Source of the DNA: Acidithrix ferrooxidans
GTDB taxonomy: Bacteria; Actinomycetota; Acidimicrobiia; Acidimicrobiales; Acidimicrobiaceae
Assembly: GCF_000949295.1 (NCBI RefSeq)
Contig: NZ_JXYS01000091.1
Coordinates: 1 to 35,139, forward strand
Length of the DNA: 35,139 nt
Direction of reading: 5' to 3'
Under the pieces are notes generated by a model. That model worked only from the letters and a program-made list of their open reading frames with translations, was not told the origin of the DNA and did no database searches. The translations under genes and the position numbers were made by a program. How positions within the stretch are numbered: position 1 is the first letter of the stretch; every line of letters begins with the position of its first letter. Positions 1 through 8,267 of this stretch are shown here, in pieces.

Positions 1-100
1 ATATCTTCCTTGTTGGTTTACCTTCGTCAAGAAGAACTTTACACCCAGTTAGTTCGGATACTCTTTGAGCCTGTGCTTTTGTCCGCATTATCGCGATCAT
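1..100 (-). CDS. Partial ORF overlapping IS607 tnpA, possible tnpB (runs off window)
   Basis: An ATG at 98-100 overlaps the TGA stop of the tnpA frame (97-99) in an ATGA arrangement and opens a frame that stays open to the left edge, about 33 codons. IS607-family elements usually have a tnpB gene overlapping the end of tnpA, so position and overlap suggest tnpB. The visible residues (starting MIAIMRTKAQAQ, later TGCKVLLDEG) do not show a TnpB motif that I recognise, so the identity rests on context only. Confidence 0.4.
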   Translation of the reverse strand, partial: MIAIMRTKAQAQRVSELTGCKVLLDEGKPTRKI

Positions 101-662
101 GAGCACACCGCATCAATAGCACGCTGAGCTTTGTTAGCAGCCGAACTGCGACCGTAGAGGCGAACACAGAGAGACGTGAGTAGCTCCGTGACATCACGCA
201 CTAAGTCATCGTCTACCTCGGCTGGATCTACCACAACCAATTTCCTGGACTGAGCCTCAAGTGCAGCCTCTATATATTCAGCTCCAAACCGACAGAAGCG
301 GTATCTATGCTGTAGCAGAATCGTGTCTACTGTTGGGTCTTTAAGTAACGACAGAAACTTTCGCCTATGTCTGCGAAGGGCCGAACCAACTTCGGTTACT
401 ACGCGATCTATTGAGTACCCGTGCTCTGTAGCCCAAGTGAGAACTCTGGCAACCTGGCGATCTAGGTCTGATTTTTGATCTACAGAAGACACCCGTGCAT
501 ATATGACGGCAGACTTAGATACGGACGGTTGAGACTCTAGATCTCCCACCAATATGAGTTGCCCTACTTTAGCGCAGGGACAGGCAGAGTACCGGCACGA
601 TACCACTTATATGCCGTTTGAGGATGTATACCTTGGGACAGTGCCCACTCATGTAAGTTCAT
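97..662 (-). pseudogene. tnpA: IS607-family serine recombinase TnpA, frameshifted
   Basis: This is a small serine recombinase of the IS607 type. The intact design is an N-terminal MerR-like helix-turn-helix followed by a resolvase catalytic domain. The helix-turn-helix part starts at the ATG at 660-662 (MNLHEWALSQGIHPQTAYKW) and hits a TAG at 564-566. The catalytic domain continues in another frame (97 to about 570) with YARVSS carrying the nucleophilic serine, VVTEVGSALRRHRRKF and EYIEAALEAQ. The two halves join if one base is restored in the A run of CTAAAG near 566-570, giving PVPALKVGQL. The motif usually written HRDRxxRFG reads HRYRFCRFG here, a further sign of decay. No terminal inverted repeats are expected for this family. 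Confidence 0.85.
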
Positions 663-971
663 TACATATCGTTATAGAACATCTTTGTGCCAACTGTTGC
701 AACCCCAAATCGAAGAACGCATTCCCATGGCAGGCGACCACCTCAATCGGCAGCACTTTAAATATCACAAGAGAAGGATCCGGCGGCGACATCTGGAAAA
801 TGATACCGTGTCAATCTTGGTAGATGTGGAAAATAATTTGCCAGCTTGGTCGGGGTTTGAAACCACTGCGGATCAAGGATGAGAATCATCAAGCCAAGAT
901 CAGATCAACCACTGAGATATCTTCCAGACAAAGTAGCAACCTCTGACTTTTCGAGATACCACGCAGAGGTC
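663..971. other. Gap without a recognisable gene
   Basis: Between the IS607 tnpA start and the mdh terminator I see no convincing gene. Plus-strand frames of 65 and 89 codons lie here (554-823 and 685-882), but they resemble no family I know, have no good Shine-Dalgarno sequence and partly overlap the tnpA helix-turn-helix region. The stretch may be the upstream flank or target site of the IS607 element. Confidence 0.5.
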
Positions 972-1018
972 CAATATAAAAATGGGTTAGCGCAACCTGA
1001 TCGGCCACGCCAACCCAT
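972..1018 (-). terminator. Rho-independent terminator of mdh
   Basis: The arms at 1008-1018 and 982-992 form an 11-bp stem (ATGGGTTGGCG against CGCTAACCCAT, one mismatch) with a 15-nt loop. On the minus strand it is followed by TTTTATATT. It lies 27 bp past the mdh stop codon, as expected for the end of that transcript. Confidence 0.8.
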
Positions 1019-1045
1019 CACTAGACCAAATCTAGAGATAGTCCC

Positions 1046-2038
1046 CTAGGAGTTAGCCAAGATCGCCTTGATCTCTTGACGCTCAGCAATGAGTTCATTG
1101 GTTGTAATTGCGATCTTAGACTTGGCAAAGTCGTCAAGGTCAAAACCCTCTACAACGCGCCATGATGTACCATCGCTTCGAATTGGGAAGCCAAATTGTA
1201 GCCCCTCTTCAATTCCATACTCACCACGACTCGGTACCACCAAAGAGACGCAGTCACCCTCTGGGGTCGGGGTAATAATTGACTTTATTGAATCGATAGC
1301 CGCGCTCGCTGCAGATGCAGCTGACGATGCACCTCGAGCATCAATAATGGCAGCACCACGTTTTTGAACGGTGGTGATAAAGTCACCGTGGAGCCAATCA
1401 TGATCCTCAATCACATCAACAACAGGACGACCAGAGATTCTAGCATTTAGAAAGTCTGGGAACTGTGTCGCCGAATGGTTTCCCCAAATCGCAACGTTAG
1501 AGACCTCGGTTACGGCCACGCCCGCTTTCTTGGCCAACTGGCTCTTGGCCCGGTTCTGGTCAAGACGAGTCATCGCGAAGAAGCGGTCCGCCGGAAGATC
1601 CTTGGCTGCGTCACGAGCTATCATTGAGTTGGTGTTGCACGGGTTGCCAACTACAAACACCTTTACATCAGAAGCTCCATGAGCGGCAATCGCCGCACCC
1701 TGTGGCCCAAAGATCTTCCCATTGATTCCGAGAAGATCTCCTCGCTCCATCCCAGCCTTTCGGGGCATTGCTCCGACCAAGATAGCCCAGTTCACACCGT
1801 CGAAACCGACTTTTAGATCCGAGGTCATCTCGATGCTATCCAAAAGTGGAAATGCACAATCGTCGAGCTCCATTGCGACACCCTCTAGAGCTCGCAACGC
1901 TGGATCCACTTCAATCAAGCGCAGCGAAACCGGCTGATCTAACCCAAAGAGAGCACCAGATGCAATCCTAAAAAGTAGAGAGTAACTTATCTGACCGGCA
2001 GCGCCAGTCACAGCTACCGAAATTGGCTTGTTTGCCAT
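1046..2038 (-). CDS. mdh: Malate dehydrogenase
   Basis: Catalyses NAD-dependent interconversion of malate and oxaloacetate in the TCA cycle, in the cytoplasm. The 330-aa length is typical of the group that shares the N-terminal [11 protein letters not shown] signature (residues 12-22) with cytosolic-type MDHs. The dinucleotide-binding glycine loop is at 12-18. The substrate-binding arginines sit in [13 protein letters not shown] (R93, R99). The catalytic pair is D160 in TRLDQNRA and H188 in IWGNHSATQ, with N132 in VGNPCNTN. It starts at an ATG. It lies 122 bp downstream of icd on the same strand, with a long hairpin in the gap, so the two may share a transcript. A terminator follows. Confidence 0.97.
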   Translation of the reverse strand: MANKPISVAVTGAAGQISYSLLFRIASGALFGLDQPVSLRLIEVDPALRALEGVAMELDDCAFPLLDSIEMTSDLKVGFDGVNWAILVGAMPRKAGMERGDLLGINGKIFGPQGAAIAAHGASDVKVFVVGNPCNTNSMIARDAAKDLPADRFFAMTRLDQNRAKSQLAKKAGVAVTEVSNVAIWGNHSATQFPDFLNARISGRPVVDVIEDHDWLHGDFITTVQKRGAAIIDARGASSAASAASAAIDSIKSIITPTPEGDCVSLVVPSRGEYGIEEGLQFGFPIRSDGTSWRVVEGFDLDDFAKSKIAITTNELIAERQEIKAILANS

Positions 2039-2084
2039 TGATGACTCCTATTCAAAATTCTAAATTATCAAAAAGCACATAGCG

Positions 2085-2153
2085 ACGCCACGGAAACTGC
2101 CTGTTAGTTGGGATCAAAGATCCTTGGCCATAGAGGCAGAGTTTCCGTGGCGT
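2085..2153 (-). promoter_or_regulatory. Long stem-loop in the icd-mdh intergenic region
   Basis: The arms at 2085-2102 and 2134-2153 pair over about 17 bp (ACGCCACGGAAAC against GTTTCCGTGGCGT, then TGCCT against AGGCA with a 2-nt bulge). The loop contains its own small palindrome, GGATCaaaGATCC. It starts 7 nt after the icd stop. On the minus strand a TTTTT run lies about 10 nt beyond the stem, so it could act as a partial terminator, a processing site or a 3' stabiliser separating icd from mdh levels. The structure is seen; the function is inferred. Confidence 0.6.
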
Positions 2154-2160
2154 TGAAAAA

Positions 2161-3357
2161 CTAGAGGCGATCCACAATCGCTGAAGCGAACTCTGAGCAC
2201 TTCACTTCGGTAGCACCCTTCATTAGCCGCGCAAAGTCGTAGGTCACGATCTTGTCGCCGATTGTGGCTTCAAGGGCCTTGACGATGTCATCGGCGGCTT
2301 CTTGCCAACCGAGATGCTCAAACATCATTACCCCTGAGAGCAACACAGAACCTGGATTGACCTTATCCTGGCCAGCATACTTTGGAGCAGTTCCATGAGT
2401 TGCCTCGAAGATTCCATGACCAGTAACATAATTGATGTTTCCGCCAGGAGCAATGCCAATTCCACCCACTTGAGCAGCAAGAGCATCTGATAGATAGTCA
2501 CCGTTTAGGTTCAAGGTTGCGATAACATCAAATTCGTCCGGCCTAGTGAGAACTTGCTGCAAGGTAATGTCGGCGATAGCGTCTTTTACGAGAATCTTAT
2601 CGCCTGGATCTCCTCCACAATCATCCCAGCCCACTGCGATATTTGAGAACTCGTCACGAACGACCTCGTATCCCCAGTTTCTAAATGCGCCTTCGGTGTA
2701 TTTCATGATATTGCCCTTATGGACCAAGGTAACGCTCTTGCGATTTCTAGCCTTAGCGTATTCAACCGCAGCCCTAACAAGCCTCTTGGATCCGGTCTCT
2801 GAGACAGGTTTTACACCAACACCGGAATCTCGTCGAATATCCCAGCCAAACTCTTCTCTTAGAAATTCAAGGAGCTTCTTTGCATTTTCGCTACCCTCTT
2901 CAAATTCATAACCAGCGTAGACGTCTTCGGTATTCTCTCTAAAGATAACCATATCGACCTTCTCGGGATGCAGTACCGGAGATGGAACCCCCTGGAACCA
3001 TCGCACCGGTCGTAAGCAAACATAAAGATCGAGGATCTGACGTAGTGCCACGTTCAAAGAACGAATGCCACCGCCAATTGGGGTAGTAAGAGGCCCCTTG
3101 ATGCCGATGAGGAGATCTCGAAAGTCTGAGACCGTCTCTTCAGGGAGCCAGCTGCCCGTCTCCTTGAATGCTTTTTCACCCGCCAAAACTTCTTTCCACG
3201 CAACGTTCTTGCCATACTTCTTGGCGGCGGCGTCCATCACTAGACGTGCAGCCGGCCAAATATCGACCCCTATTCCGTCACCCTCAATGAATGGGATGAT
3301 GGGATCATTTGGTACATTGAGCGTCCCGTCAGGGGACATCGTAATTTTCTCTGCCAT
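2161..3357 (-). CDS. icd: NADP-dependent isocitrate dehydrogenase
   Basis: Oxidative decarboxylation of isocitrate to 2-oxoglutarate in the TCA cycle, yielding NADPH. The protein follows the E. coli Icd pattern closely. It has the N-terminal [20 protein letters not shown] block, the isocitrate/phospho-serine loop [15 protein letters not shown] in [16 protein letters not shown], and [17 protein letters not shown]. The Lys-Tyr of APKYAG and the Tyr/Arg of VTYDFARLM are the NADP-specifying residues. The frame is open to a GTG at 3420, which would add 21 residues. I prefer the ATG at 3355-3357 ([11 protein letters not shown]) because it matches the usual family start; a GGAG lies about 14 nt upstream. 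The 295 bp between metF and this start shows no gene and presumably carries its promoter. Confidence 0.96.
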   Translation of the reverse strand: MAEKITMSPDGTLNVPNDPIIPFIEGDGIGVDIWPAARLVMDAAAKKYGKNVAWKEVLAGEKAFKETGSWLPEETVSDFRDLLIGIKGPLTTPIGGGIRSLNVALRQILDLYVCLRPVRWFQGVPSPVLHPEKVDMVIFRENTEDVYAGYEFEEGSENAKKLLEFLREEFGWDIRRDSGVGVKPVSETGSKRLVRAAVEYAKARNRKSVTLVHKGNIMKYTEGAFRNWGYEVVRDEFSNIAVGWDDCGGDPGDKILVKDAIADITLQQVLTRPDEFDVIATLNLNGDYLSDALAAQVGGIGIAPGGNINYVTGHGIFEATHGTAPKYAGQDKVNPGSVLLSGVMMFEHLGWQEAADDIVKALEATIGDKIVTYDFARLMKGATEVKCSEFASAIVDRL

Positions 3358-3652
3358 AACAGCCGATTTTACTCCTTTTTTACTCCATTGCCTAAACGAG
3401 ATTCTCGTATGGTCTATCACCTAAGGTTTAAGCCAACAAAACTCGATCCAAACCCTAGATCTAAACCAATAAATCGCACTCCCTGGCTGGGTGAAAAGCG
3501 TGAAAAATGAGCTCTTGGTCTTTAGCAATGGGGGCAGAGGCAGATCTTATTCCCAAAAAACCAAGTATATGCATATGACCAAAAAACCGCTAGCCAAGAG
3601 ATGATTGAATGGGAGCATAACGGCGATTTCATGAGCATAGATTAAAATCCGA

Positions 3653-4546
3653 CTATTTAGAAGCGGCGGACCGGCCTGGAAATAGCGCTGAATATATGGC
3701 CTTGGTGGTCGAGGCTTGATTCATCGTAAAGACGTGAATTCCAGCCACGCCACCATCGAGAAGTTCTTGAGACAGTTCAATCGCTATCTCTATTCCCTCT
3801 TTCTTGAGCGATTGAGGATCACCTTGATAGCGGTTCAGACGATTCAAAACAACCTTTGGTATCTCAGCACCGGACAACTCCGACATCTTGATGAGCGTTG
3901 AAAGACTCGTCGGAGCCATAATCCCTGGAATTATTGGCTTTTGGATCCCAATACTATCGAGTCGCGAGAGCAGATCGAAATAGTAATTTGAGTCGTAGAA
4001 GAATTGGGTAATTCCAAAGTGTGCGACCTCAAGCTTCTCGGCCAAAAAGCGAATATCGCTCTCCCTGTCAAATGCACTTGGATGCCCCTGAGGGTGGGCA
4101 GCCACCCCAACACACATATCGTATTTTTCAATCGCGTAACGTGCCAAGTCAATAGCGTGAGGAAACTCCCCGTCGAGAAGTTGATCATTCCCAGATAGTG
4201 GCGGATCTCCATGAAGCGCCAGAAGGTTTACAATTCCCCCTTTGGCATATCGGCTCAAAATAGAATCAATCTCTACCTTGGAATGGGCCGCTGTCACCAA
4301 GTGGGCCACCGCAGTCAAACTATACTCGCGATCGAGCTTGACAACCAGGTCGTGAGTATTTTCCCGAGTAGACCCACCGGCTCCGTAGGTTATGGACACA
4401 AAATCGATCGAAAGCTCAGAGAGCTCCAACAGCGCTTGGGTCAATCTTCTTTCTGATTCAACGTTACGCGGCGGCCAAAGCTCAACCGAAAAGAGGGGCC
4501 TCGAAGCACTTGAAATAAGCTGATCGACACGCACTAAGTTTTTCAC
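3653..4546 (-). CDS. metF: 5,10-methylenetetrahydrofolate reductase
   Basis: Reduces 5,10-methylene-THF to 5-methyl-THF using FAD, supplying methyl groups for methionine synthesis. At 297 aa it has the length of the bacterial single-domain TIM-barrel form. The catalytic glutamate is E22 in FSVELWPPR and the FAD/folate aspartate is D114 in LALHGDPP. VSITYGAGGSTR (50-61) and GITQFFYD are typical blocks. It starts at a GTG. It lies 32 bp downstream of folD on the same strand and is probably the last gene of the purN-purH-folD-metF run, so FolD and MetF, which act on the same folate pool, are made together. Confidence 0.95.
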   Translation of the reverse strand: MKNLVRVDQLISSASRPLFSVELWPPRNVESERRLTQALLELSELSIDFVSITYGAGGSTRENTHDLVVKLDREYSLTAVAHLVTAAHSKVEIDSILSRYAKGGIVNLLALHGDPPLSGNDQLLDGEFPHAIDLARYAIEKYDMCVGVAAHPQGHPSAFDRESDIRFLAEKLEVAHFGITQFFYDSNYYFDLLSRLDSIGIQKPIIPGIMAPTSLSTLIKMSELSGAEIPKVVLNRLNRYQGDPQSLKKEGIEIAIELSQELLDGGVAGIHVFTMNQASTTKAIYSALFPGRSAASK

Positions 4547-4578
4547 ATTTCTACTGATGGTCTCGAGCGAGACAGCAA

Positions 4579-5433
4579 CTATATTAAACGACCTTTAGCG
4601 GCTTGAATGGCATTCACCAACAACATAGCCCTAGTCATCGGGCCCACACCACCAATTCTCGGAGTAATGGCTGATGCTACCTTTGCCACCGAATCCGAAA
4701 GATCAGAGCGAAGTTTTCCATCAACAAAAGGTGTTCCCGCGCCAACAACCACCGCTCCTTCCTTCACCATGGATTCAGTTATAATGTCGGCAACGCCAGC
4801 GGCTGCAATAAGGATATCTGCCTGGCGCGTAATTGATCCCAAGTCCGCCGTTCCGGTATGCGCTACAGTTACCGTCGCATTACAGTTTGGGGATTTGGAC
4901 GCAAGCAGTAGCGACAGGGGACGACCGATAGTGAGCCCCCGTCCCACCACAACTACATGCTTATGTGCAATTTCAATGCCATAGTGGATTAGGAGTTCCA
5001 CGATACCAGCGGGGGTGCACGCAAGTGGCCCTGGCTCTGACATCACCAATTTTCCCAAGTTGACTGGGTGAAGGCCATCCACATCTTTGTTTGGGTCGAT
5101 CGCTAGAAGGGCGGCTAGTTGGTCTAGATGTTTGGGAAGCGGAAGCTGCAATAAAATGGAGTCGACATTCGAATCACCGTTGAAGAGGTCAATAGCCTCC
5201 AACAGCTCTTCCATCGTGGCATCTTGATCTAACTTGCAATGAAAGGATTCGATGCCGACTTCTGCGCAGTCGGCGTGTTTCATTGCGACATAACGAGCAC
5301 TCGATGGATCTGATCCAACCAAGATTGTGCCCAAACCGGGTCTTATGCCAGCGGTGAGCAACTCTTGTGCTTCATCCTTGAGACGTGTTTTGATTATCGA
5401 AGCTAGCGCGTTGCCATCAAGAATTAGTGCCAT
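4579..5433 (-). CDS. folD: Bifunctional methylenetetrahydrofolate dehydrogenase/cyclohydrolase
   Basis: Interconverts 5,10-methylene-THF, 5,10-methenyl-THF and 10-formyl-THF. The 284-aa length is normal. The substrate site residues Y48 and K52 are in SSARYVAMKHADC, Q96 in LLQLPLP and the aspartate in DVDGLHPVN (117-125). The cofactor loop is VVVGRGLTIGRPLSLLL, with RGLTIG where many bacteria have RSxxVG, as often seen in Actinobacteria. The C-terminal signature is IGGVGPMTRAMLL. The ATG is preceded by GGGGAAAG at good spacing. PurN and PurH just upstream consume the 10-formyl-THF that this enzyme makes. The gap to purH is 111 bp. Confidence 0.96.
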   Translation of the reverse strand: MALILDGNALASIIKTRLKDEAQELLTAGIRPGLGTILVGSDPSSARYVAMKHADCAEVGIESFHCKLDQDATMEELLEAIDLFNGDSNVDSILLQLPLPKHLDQLAALLAIDPNKDVDGLHPVNLGKLVMSEPGPLACTPAGIVELLIHYGIEIAHKHVVVVGRGLTIGRPLSLLLASKSPNCNATVTVAHTGTADLGSITRQADILIAAAGVADIITESMVKEGAVVVGAGTPFVDGKLRSDLSDSVAKVASAITPRIGGVGPMTRAMLLVNAIQAAKGRLI

Positions 5434-5544
5434 AATAACTTTCCCCGATCAATATTTCATTCCAAAAAGATATCTAAATGACTTGGGTTCAAGAAAGTCG
5501 AATGACACTCCTTTGAACCCACCAGCCAACAGGTAATCCAGTGC

Positions 5545-7056
5545 CTAATGTCTAAAATGGCGCTCGCCTGTGAAGATCAAAACGACTCCGGCGTCGTTTG
5601 CGGCTTCAATTACACTTGCGTCATTGATTGACCCACCTGGAGAGATAATAATCGAGACGCCAGCCTCGGCTAGAGTAAGCATTCCATCGGGAAACGGAAA
5701 GAAAGCATCTGATGCAGCTACGGATCCCACTACCTTTTCCTTGGCTTTAGCGATCGCAATTCTAGAGGAATCTAAACGATTCTGCTGGCCGGCACCAATG
5801 CCAATAGCCGCACCCTCTGATACGATGACTATCGCATTGGAAGAGGTCTTGGCGCAAACCTTCCATGCCATCTCAATCTCTTCCCAACGAGACGGATCCG
5901 GCTGAGCCGTAGTCACCACCTTCCATTGCTCTTTGGTAGTGACAAACGTATCAGGCGCTTGAACCAAGATAGCATCCCCAATAGATCTGAATTGAAGGGC
6001 TGGCACCTCTGGGGGTTCGCCCGTTAGAAATCGAGTATTCTTTCGCTTCTTGGAGAGAAATTCGATGACTCCATCTTCATAAGAGGGCGCAATTACCACG
6101 TCAGCCTTAGGGTTAGAGGCCATCTCCTGCGCTAGGTGCATATCGACCGGGCGATTTAGTGCAATGATGCCTCCAAAGGCTGAAATCGGGTCGCACTCAA
6201 ATGCTCGCGAGTAGGCCTGTGAAATATCGACAGTAGAAGTTGCAACTCCACAAGGATTTGCATGCTTTATAATCGCCGCACTAGGTGAATCACCAAGCTC
6301 ATGAACGAGGCGCCAAGCTGCATCTGCATCAAATAGATTCAAATAGCTCAATTCCATTCCGGAATGGCGAACCATACTTTCAAACCAACTTGGACGACCC
6401 ACCCTAGTATAGAGAGCACCGTCTTGATGAGGATTCTCACCGTAACGCAAAGATGACTTCTTCATCAGTACTGGTGCTATCTCATCATCTAGAGCCAAAG
6501 CGTCCTCTTGTTTTCCGCCTAGCCATAGAGAGATAAGCCGGTCGTATCGCGAAAGATGATCAAATGCCTTTGCCGCAAGGGCCCTTCTGGTTTCATAGTC
6601 GACCGAGCCGCCCTCGGCAAGCGCCTTCAATACAGGCTCGTAGTCGTTGCTATCGACCAAGACGCTCACAAAGGTGTGATTCTTGCCAGCTGCTCGAATC
6701 ATCGAAGGGCCACCAACGTCAATAGTCTCGATACTGGGCGACCCAGCAAAAGGATACAGATTGCAAGCCACGATGTCTATCGTCTCGATCCCGAGTGACT
6801 CGATATCCAAGAGATGTTGAGGCTTTGAACGGTCCGCCAAAATCCCCGCATGGACCTTTGGGTGAAGAGTCTTTACTCGCCCATCCAACATCTCAGCAAA
6901 ACCAGTTACATCTTCTACGCTCATGTGAGCAACGCCATGAGCAGCTAACTCCCTAGAGGTGCCACCCGATGCAATAATCTCGTAGCCAAGGTCGACCAAG
7001 CCACGCCCAAAATCTACAATTCCATCTTTTTCATATACAGAAAGCAAAGCTCTCAT
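5545..7056 (-). CDS. purH: Bifunctional AICAR formyltransferase/IMP cyclohydrolase
   Basis: Carries out the last two steps of IMP synthesis. The AICAR transformylase uses 10-formyl-THF and the cyclohydrolase closes the ring. Residues 1 to about 195 are the MGS-like cyclohydrolase domain (YEIIASGGTSREL, DGRVKTLHPKVHAG). The rest is the transformylase, with the catalytic KHANPCG motif, SLRYGENPHQ, SDAFFPFPDG, SPGGSINDASVIEAA and the conserved C-terminal RHFRH. The 503-aa length is usual. Its ATG overlaps the purN TGA by 4 bp (ATGA), which implies translational coupling and stoichiometric production of the two formyl-THF-dependent purine enzymes. Confidence 0.97.
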   Translation of the reverse strand: MRALLSVYEKDGIVDFGRGLVDLGYEIIASGGTSRELAAHGVAHMSVEDVTGFAEMLDGRVKTLHPKVHAGILADRSKPQHLLDIESLGIETIDIVACNLYPFAGSPSIETIDVGGPSMIRAAGKNHTFVSVLVDSNDYEPVLKALAEGGSVDYETRRALAAKAFDHLSRYDRLISLWLGGKQEDALALDDEIAPVLMKKSSLRYGENPHQDGALYTRVGRPSWFESMVRHSGMELSYLNLFDADAAWRLVHELGDSPSAAIIKHANPCGVATSTVDISQAYSRAFECDPISAFGGIIALNRPVDMHLAQEMASNPKADVVIAPSYEDGVIEFLSKKRKNTRFLTGEPPEVPALQFRSIGDAILVQAPDTFVTTKEQWKVVTTAQPDPSRWEEIEMAWKVCAKTSSNAIVIVSEGAAIGIGAGQQNRLDSSRIAIAKAKEKVVGSVAASDAFFPFPDGMLTLAEAGVSIIISPGGSINDASVIEAANDAGVVLIFTGERHFRH

Positions 7057-7691
7057 CGTTTCTCCCTGGTCTTTCCTAGTGAATTAGCATCGTGGATCAT
7101 CTTTTGGTACTCAAAAAAAGATCCACCAAAATTGGTGTCAAGATAGTCGTTATAGGCTGCAACTGTCTGTGGGTACAAGCGTCGCTCCACCTTCTTTATT
7201 CGTTCATGGAGCGAAGACTCGTCATCACCATAGTTAACCTCGATAGCCTCTTGTGCCAATATCGGTCCGGCATCAACTGCAAGAGTGGCTAGATGGACAG
7301 TGCATCCTGTGACCCTCACTCCATATTTGAGGGCCTCGCTTACAGCATGCCATCCTGCAAATGCTGGCAGAAGAGAGGGATGGGTATTTAGAATTCGCCC
7401 GGCATAGCGCTCGTGAATCGGTTCTTCGAGAATGGTTCCGTAACCAGCCATCGCGATGAGCTCAATGCCATTTGCAACCAATTCAAATAGGACGTCATTG
7501 GTATAGCCCACTCTATCGAACGATCGAGAGAAGTCCCGTCGATAGCAACTCGAAAGCGCTATACCATGGTCTATGGACAATCCCTCTGCCTTGCAAGGTC
7601 TATCGACCAGAACTAGAGAGACATCTATACCACAACCAACCATGGCATCGAGAATGGTACCACTTCCAGAAGCTAGTACCGCAATTTTCAC
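7053..7691 (-). CDS. purN: Phosphoribosylglycinamide formyltransferase
   Basis: Transfers the formyl group of 10-formyl-THF to GAR in step 3 of purine synthesis. At 212 aa it is slightly longer than average through a C-terminal extension. The phosphate loop is ASGSGTILDAM (7-17). The catalytic triad is N102 and H104 in ILNTHPSLLPAFAG and D140 in HLATLAVDAGPILAQ, equivalent to N106/H108/D144 of the E. coli enzyme. It starts at a GTG with only a weak ribosome site. It is the first gene of the purN-purH-folD-metF run, so its promoter should lie in 7692-8267. A TTGTTT and TAGGTA pair about 16 bp apart on the minus strand near 7740-7775 is a weak candidate. Confidence 0.95.
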   Translation of the reverse strand: MKIAVLASGSGTILDAMVGCGIDVSLVLVDRPCKAEGLSIDHGIALSSCYRRDFSRSFDRVGYTNDVLFELVANGIELIAMAGYGTILEEPIHERYAGRILNTHPSLLPAFAGWHAVSEALKYGVRVTGCTVHLATLAVDAGPILAQEAIEVNYGDDESSLHERIKKVERRLYPQTVAAYNDYLDTNFGGSFFEYQKMIHDANSLGKTREKR

Positions 7692-8267
7692 CCAATAGAG
7701 CCTAGATCACAGCAGGGCTCAAACCGCTACCAAGAAGTACCTAATCCCAAGGTGCAAAGAAACAAAGTGTCCAATCACGTACAAACTACGACCCATCAAA
7801 AGCTCATATAGGCATCTCGGGCAAACTCAACCTTGGTTTTGCGACATTCAACAAAGCTTGCACAGCACCAAAAGGCGAGGACATTCTCTCACTTGCTTGG
7901 AAACAAACGCCCTATCTGATTCCCATTTGCTTGCCATTCGAGCCCGGCAAGCAAAAAAAGAAAGACAGATTATTTCTAAAAAGTCTAAATGACTAAAGAA
8001 CACTTCCATCTTGGCACAAAACACAAGAGCACACGAGAAAACACGATGCAAAAATCGCTAGCCTTGGCTCTAGCTAGTGGAAGTCGTGATCGTAAAAGAT
8101 CATCACTATTAGATCACGACATCGGAATCGATCTCAATCCAAAAGTTCAAATTGCAATCTCAAGGCCGCCGATTGCTCAAAAAACTTGAAACAAATCTCT
8201 CAATGAGGCAGAATCAAAAAATAAACCTTTATCCAAGACCCAACCAAGTCTACCTGGAGTTGAATAG
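7692..8267. other. 576-bp intergenic region between purN and the histidine kinase
   Basis: No gene is recognisable. Short frames of 66-67 codons on both strands lack family features. The region should carry the purN promoter (minus strand) and the 3' end of the kinase transcript. It contains one clear inverted repeat at 8083-8120 and a T-rich stretch on the minus strand just past the kinase stop (around 8210-8225) without a strong stem. Confidence 0.5.
8083..8120. repeat. Perfect 9-bp inverted repeat, operator-like or hairpin
   Basis: GTCGTGATC at 8083-8091 is repeated inverted as GATCACGAC at 8112-8120, with 20 bp between. The spacer holds further GATC half sites. It sits about 390 bp upstream of the purN start and about 150 bp past the kinase stop. 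It could be a regulator site or part of a transcript end; there is no T tract beside it. Confidence 0.5.

Noticed and set aside
685-882. 65-codon plus-strand ORF between IS607 and mdh
   Set aside because: No family resemblance and a poor start context. It could be an IS fragment, but nothing supports that.
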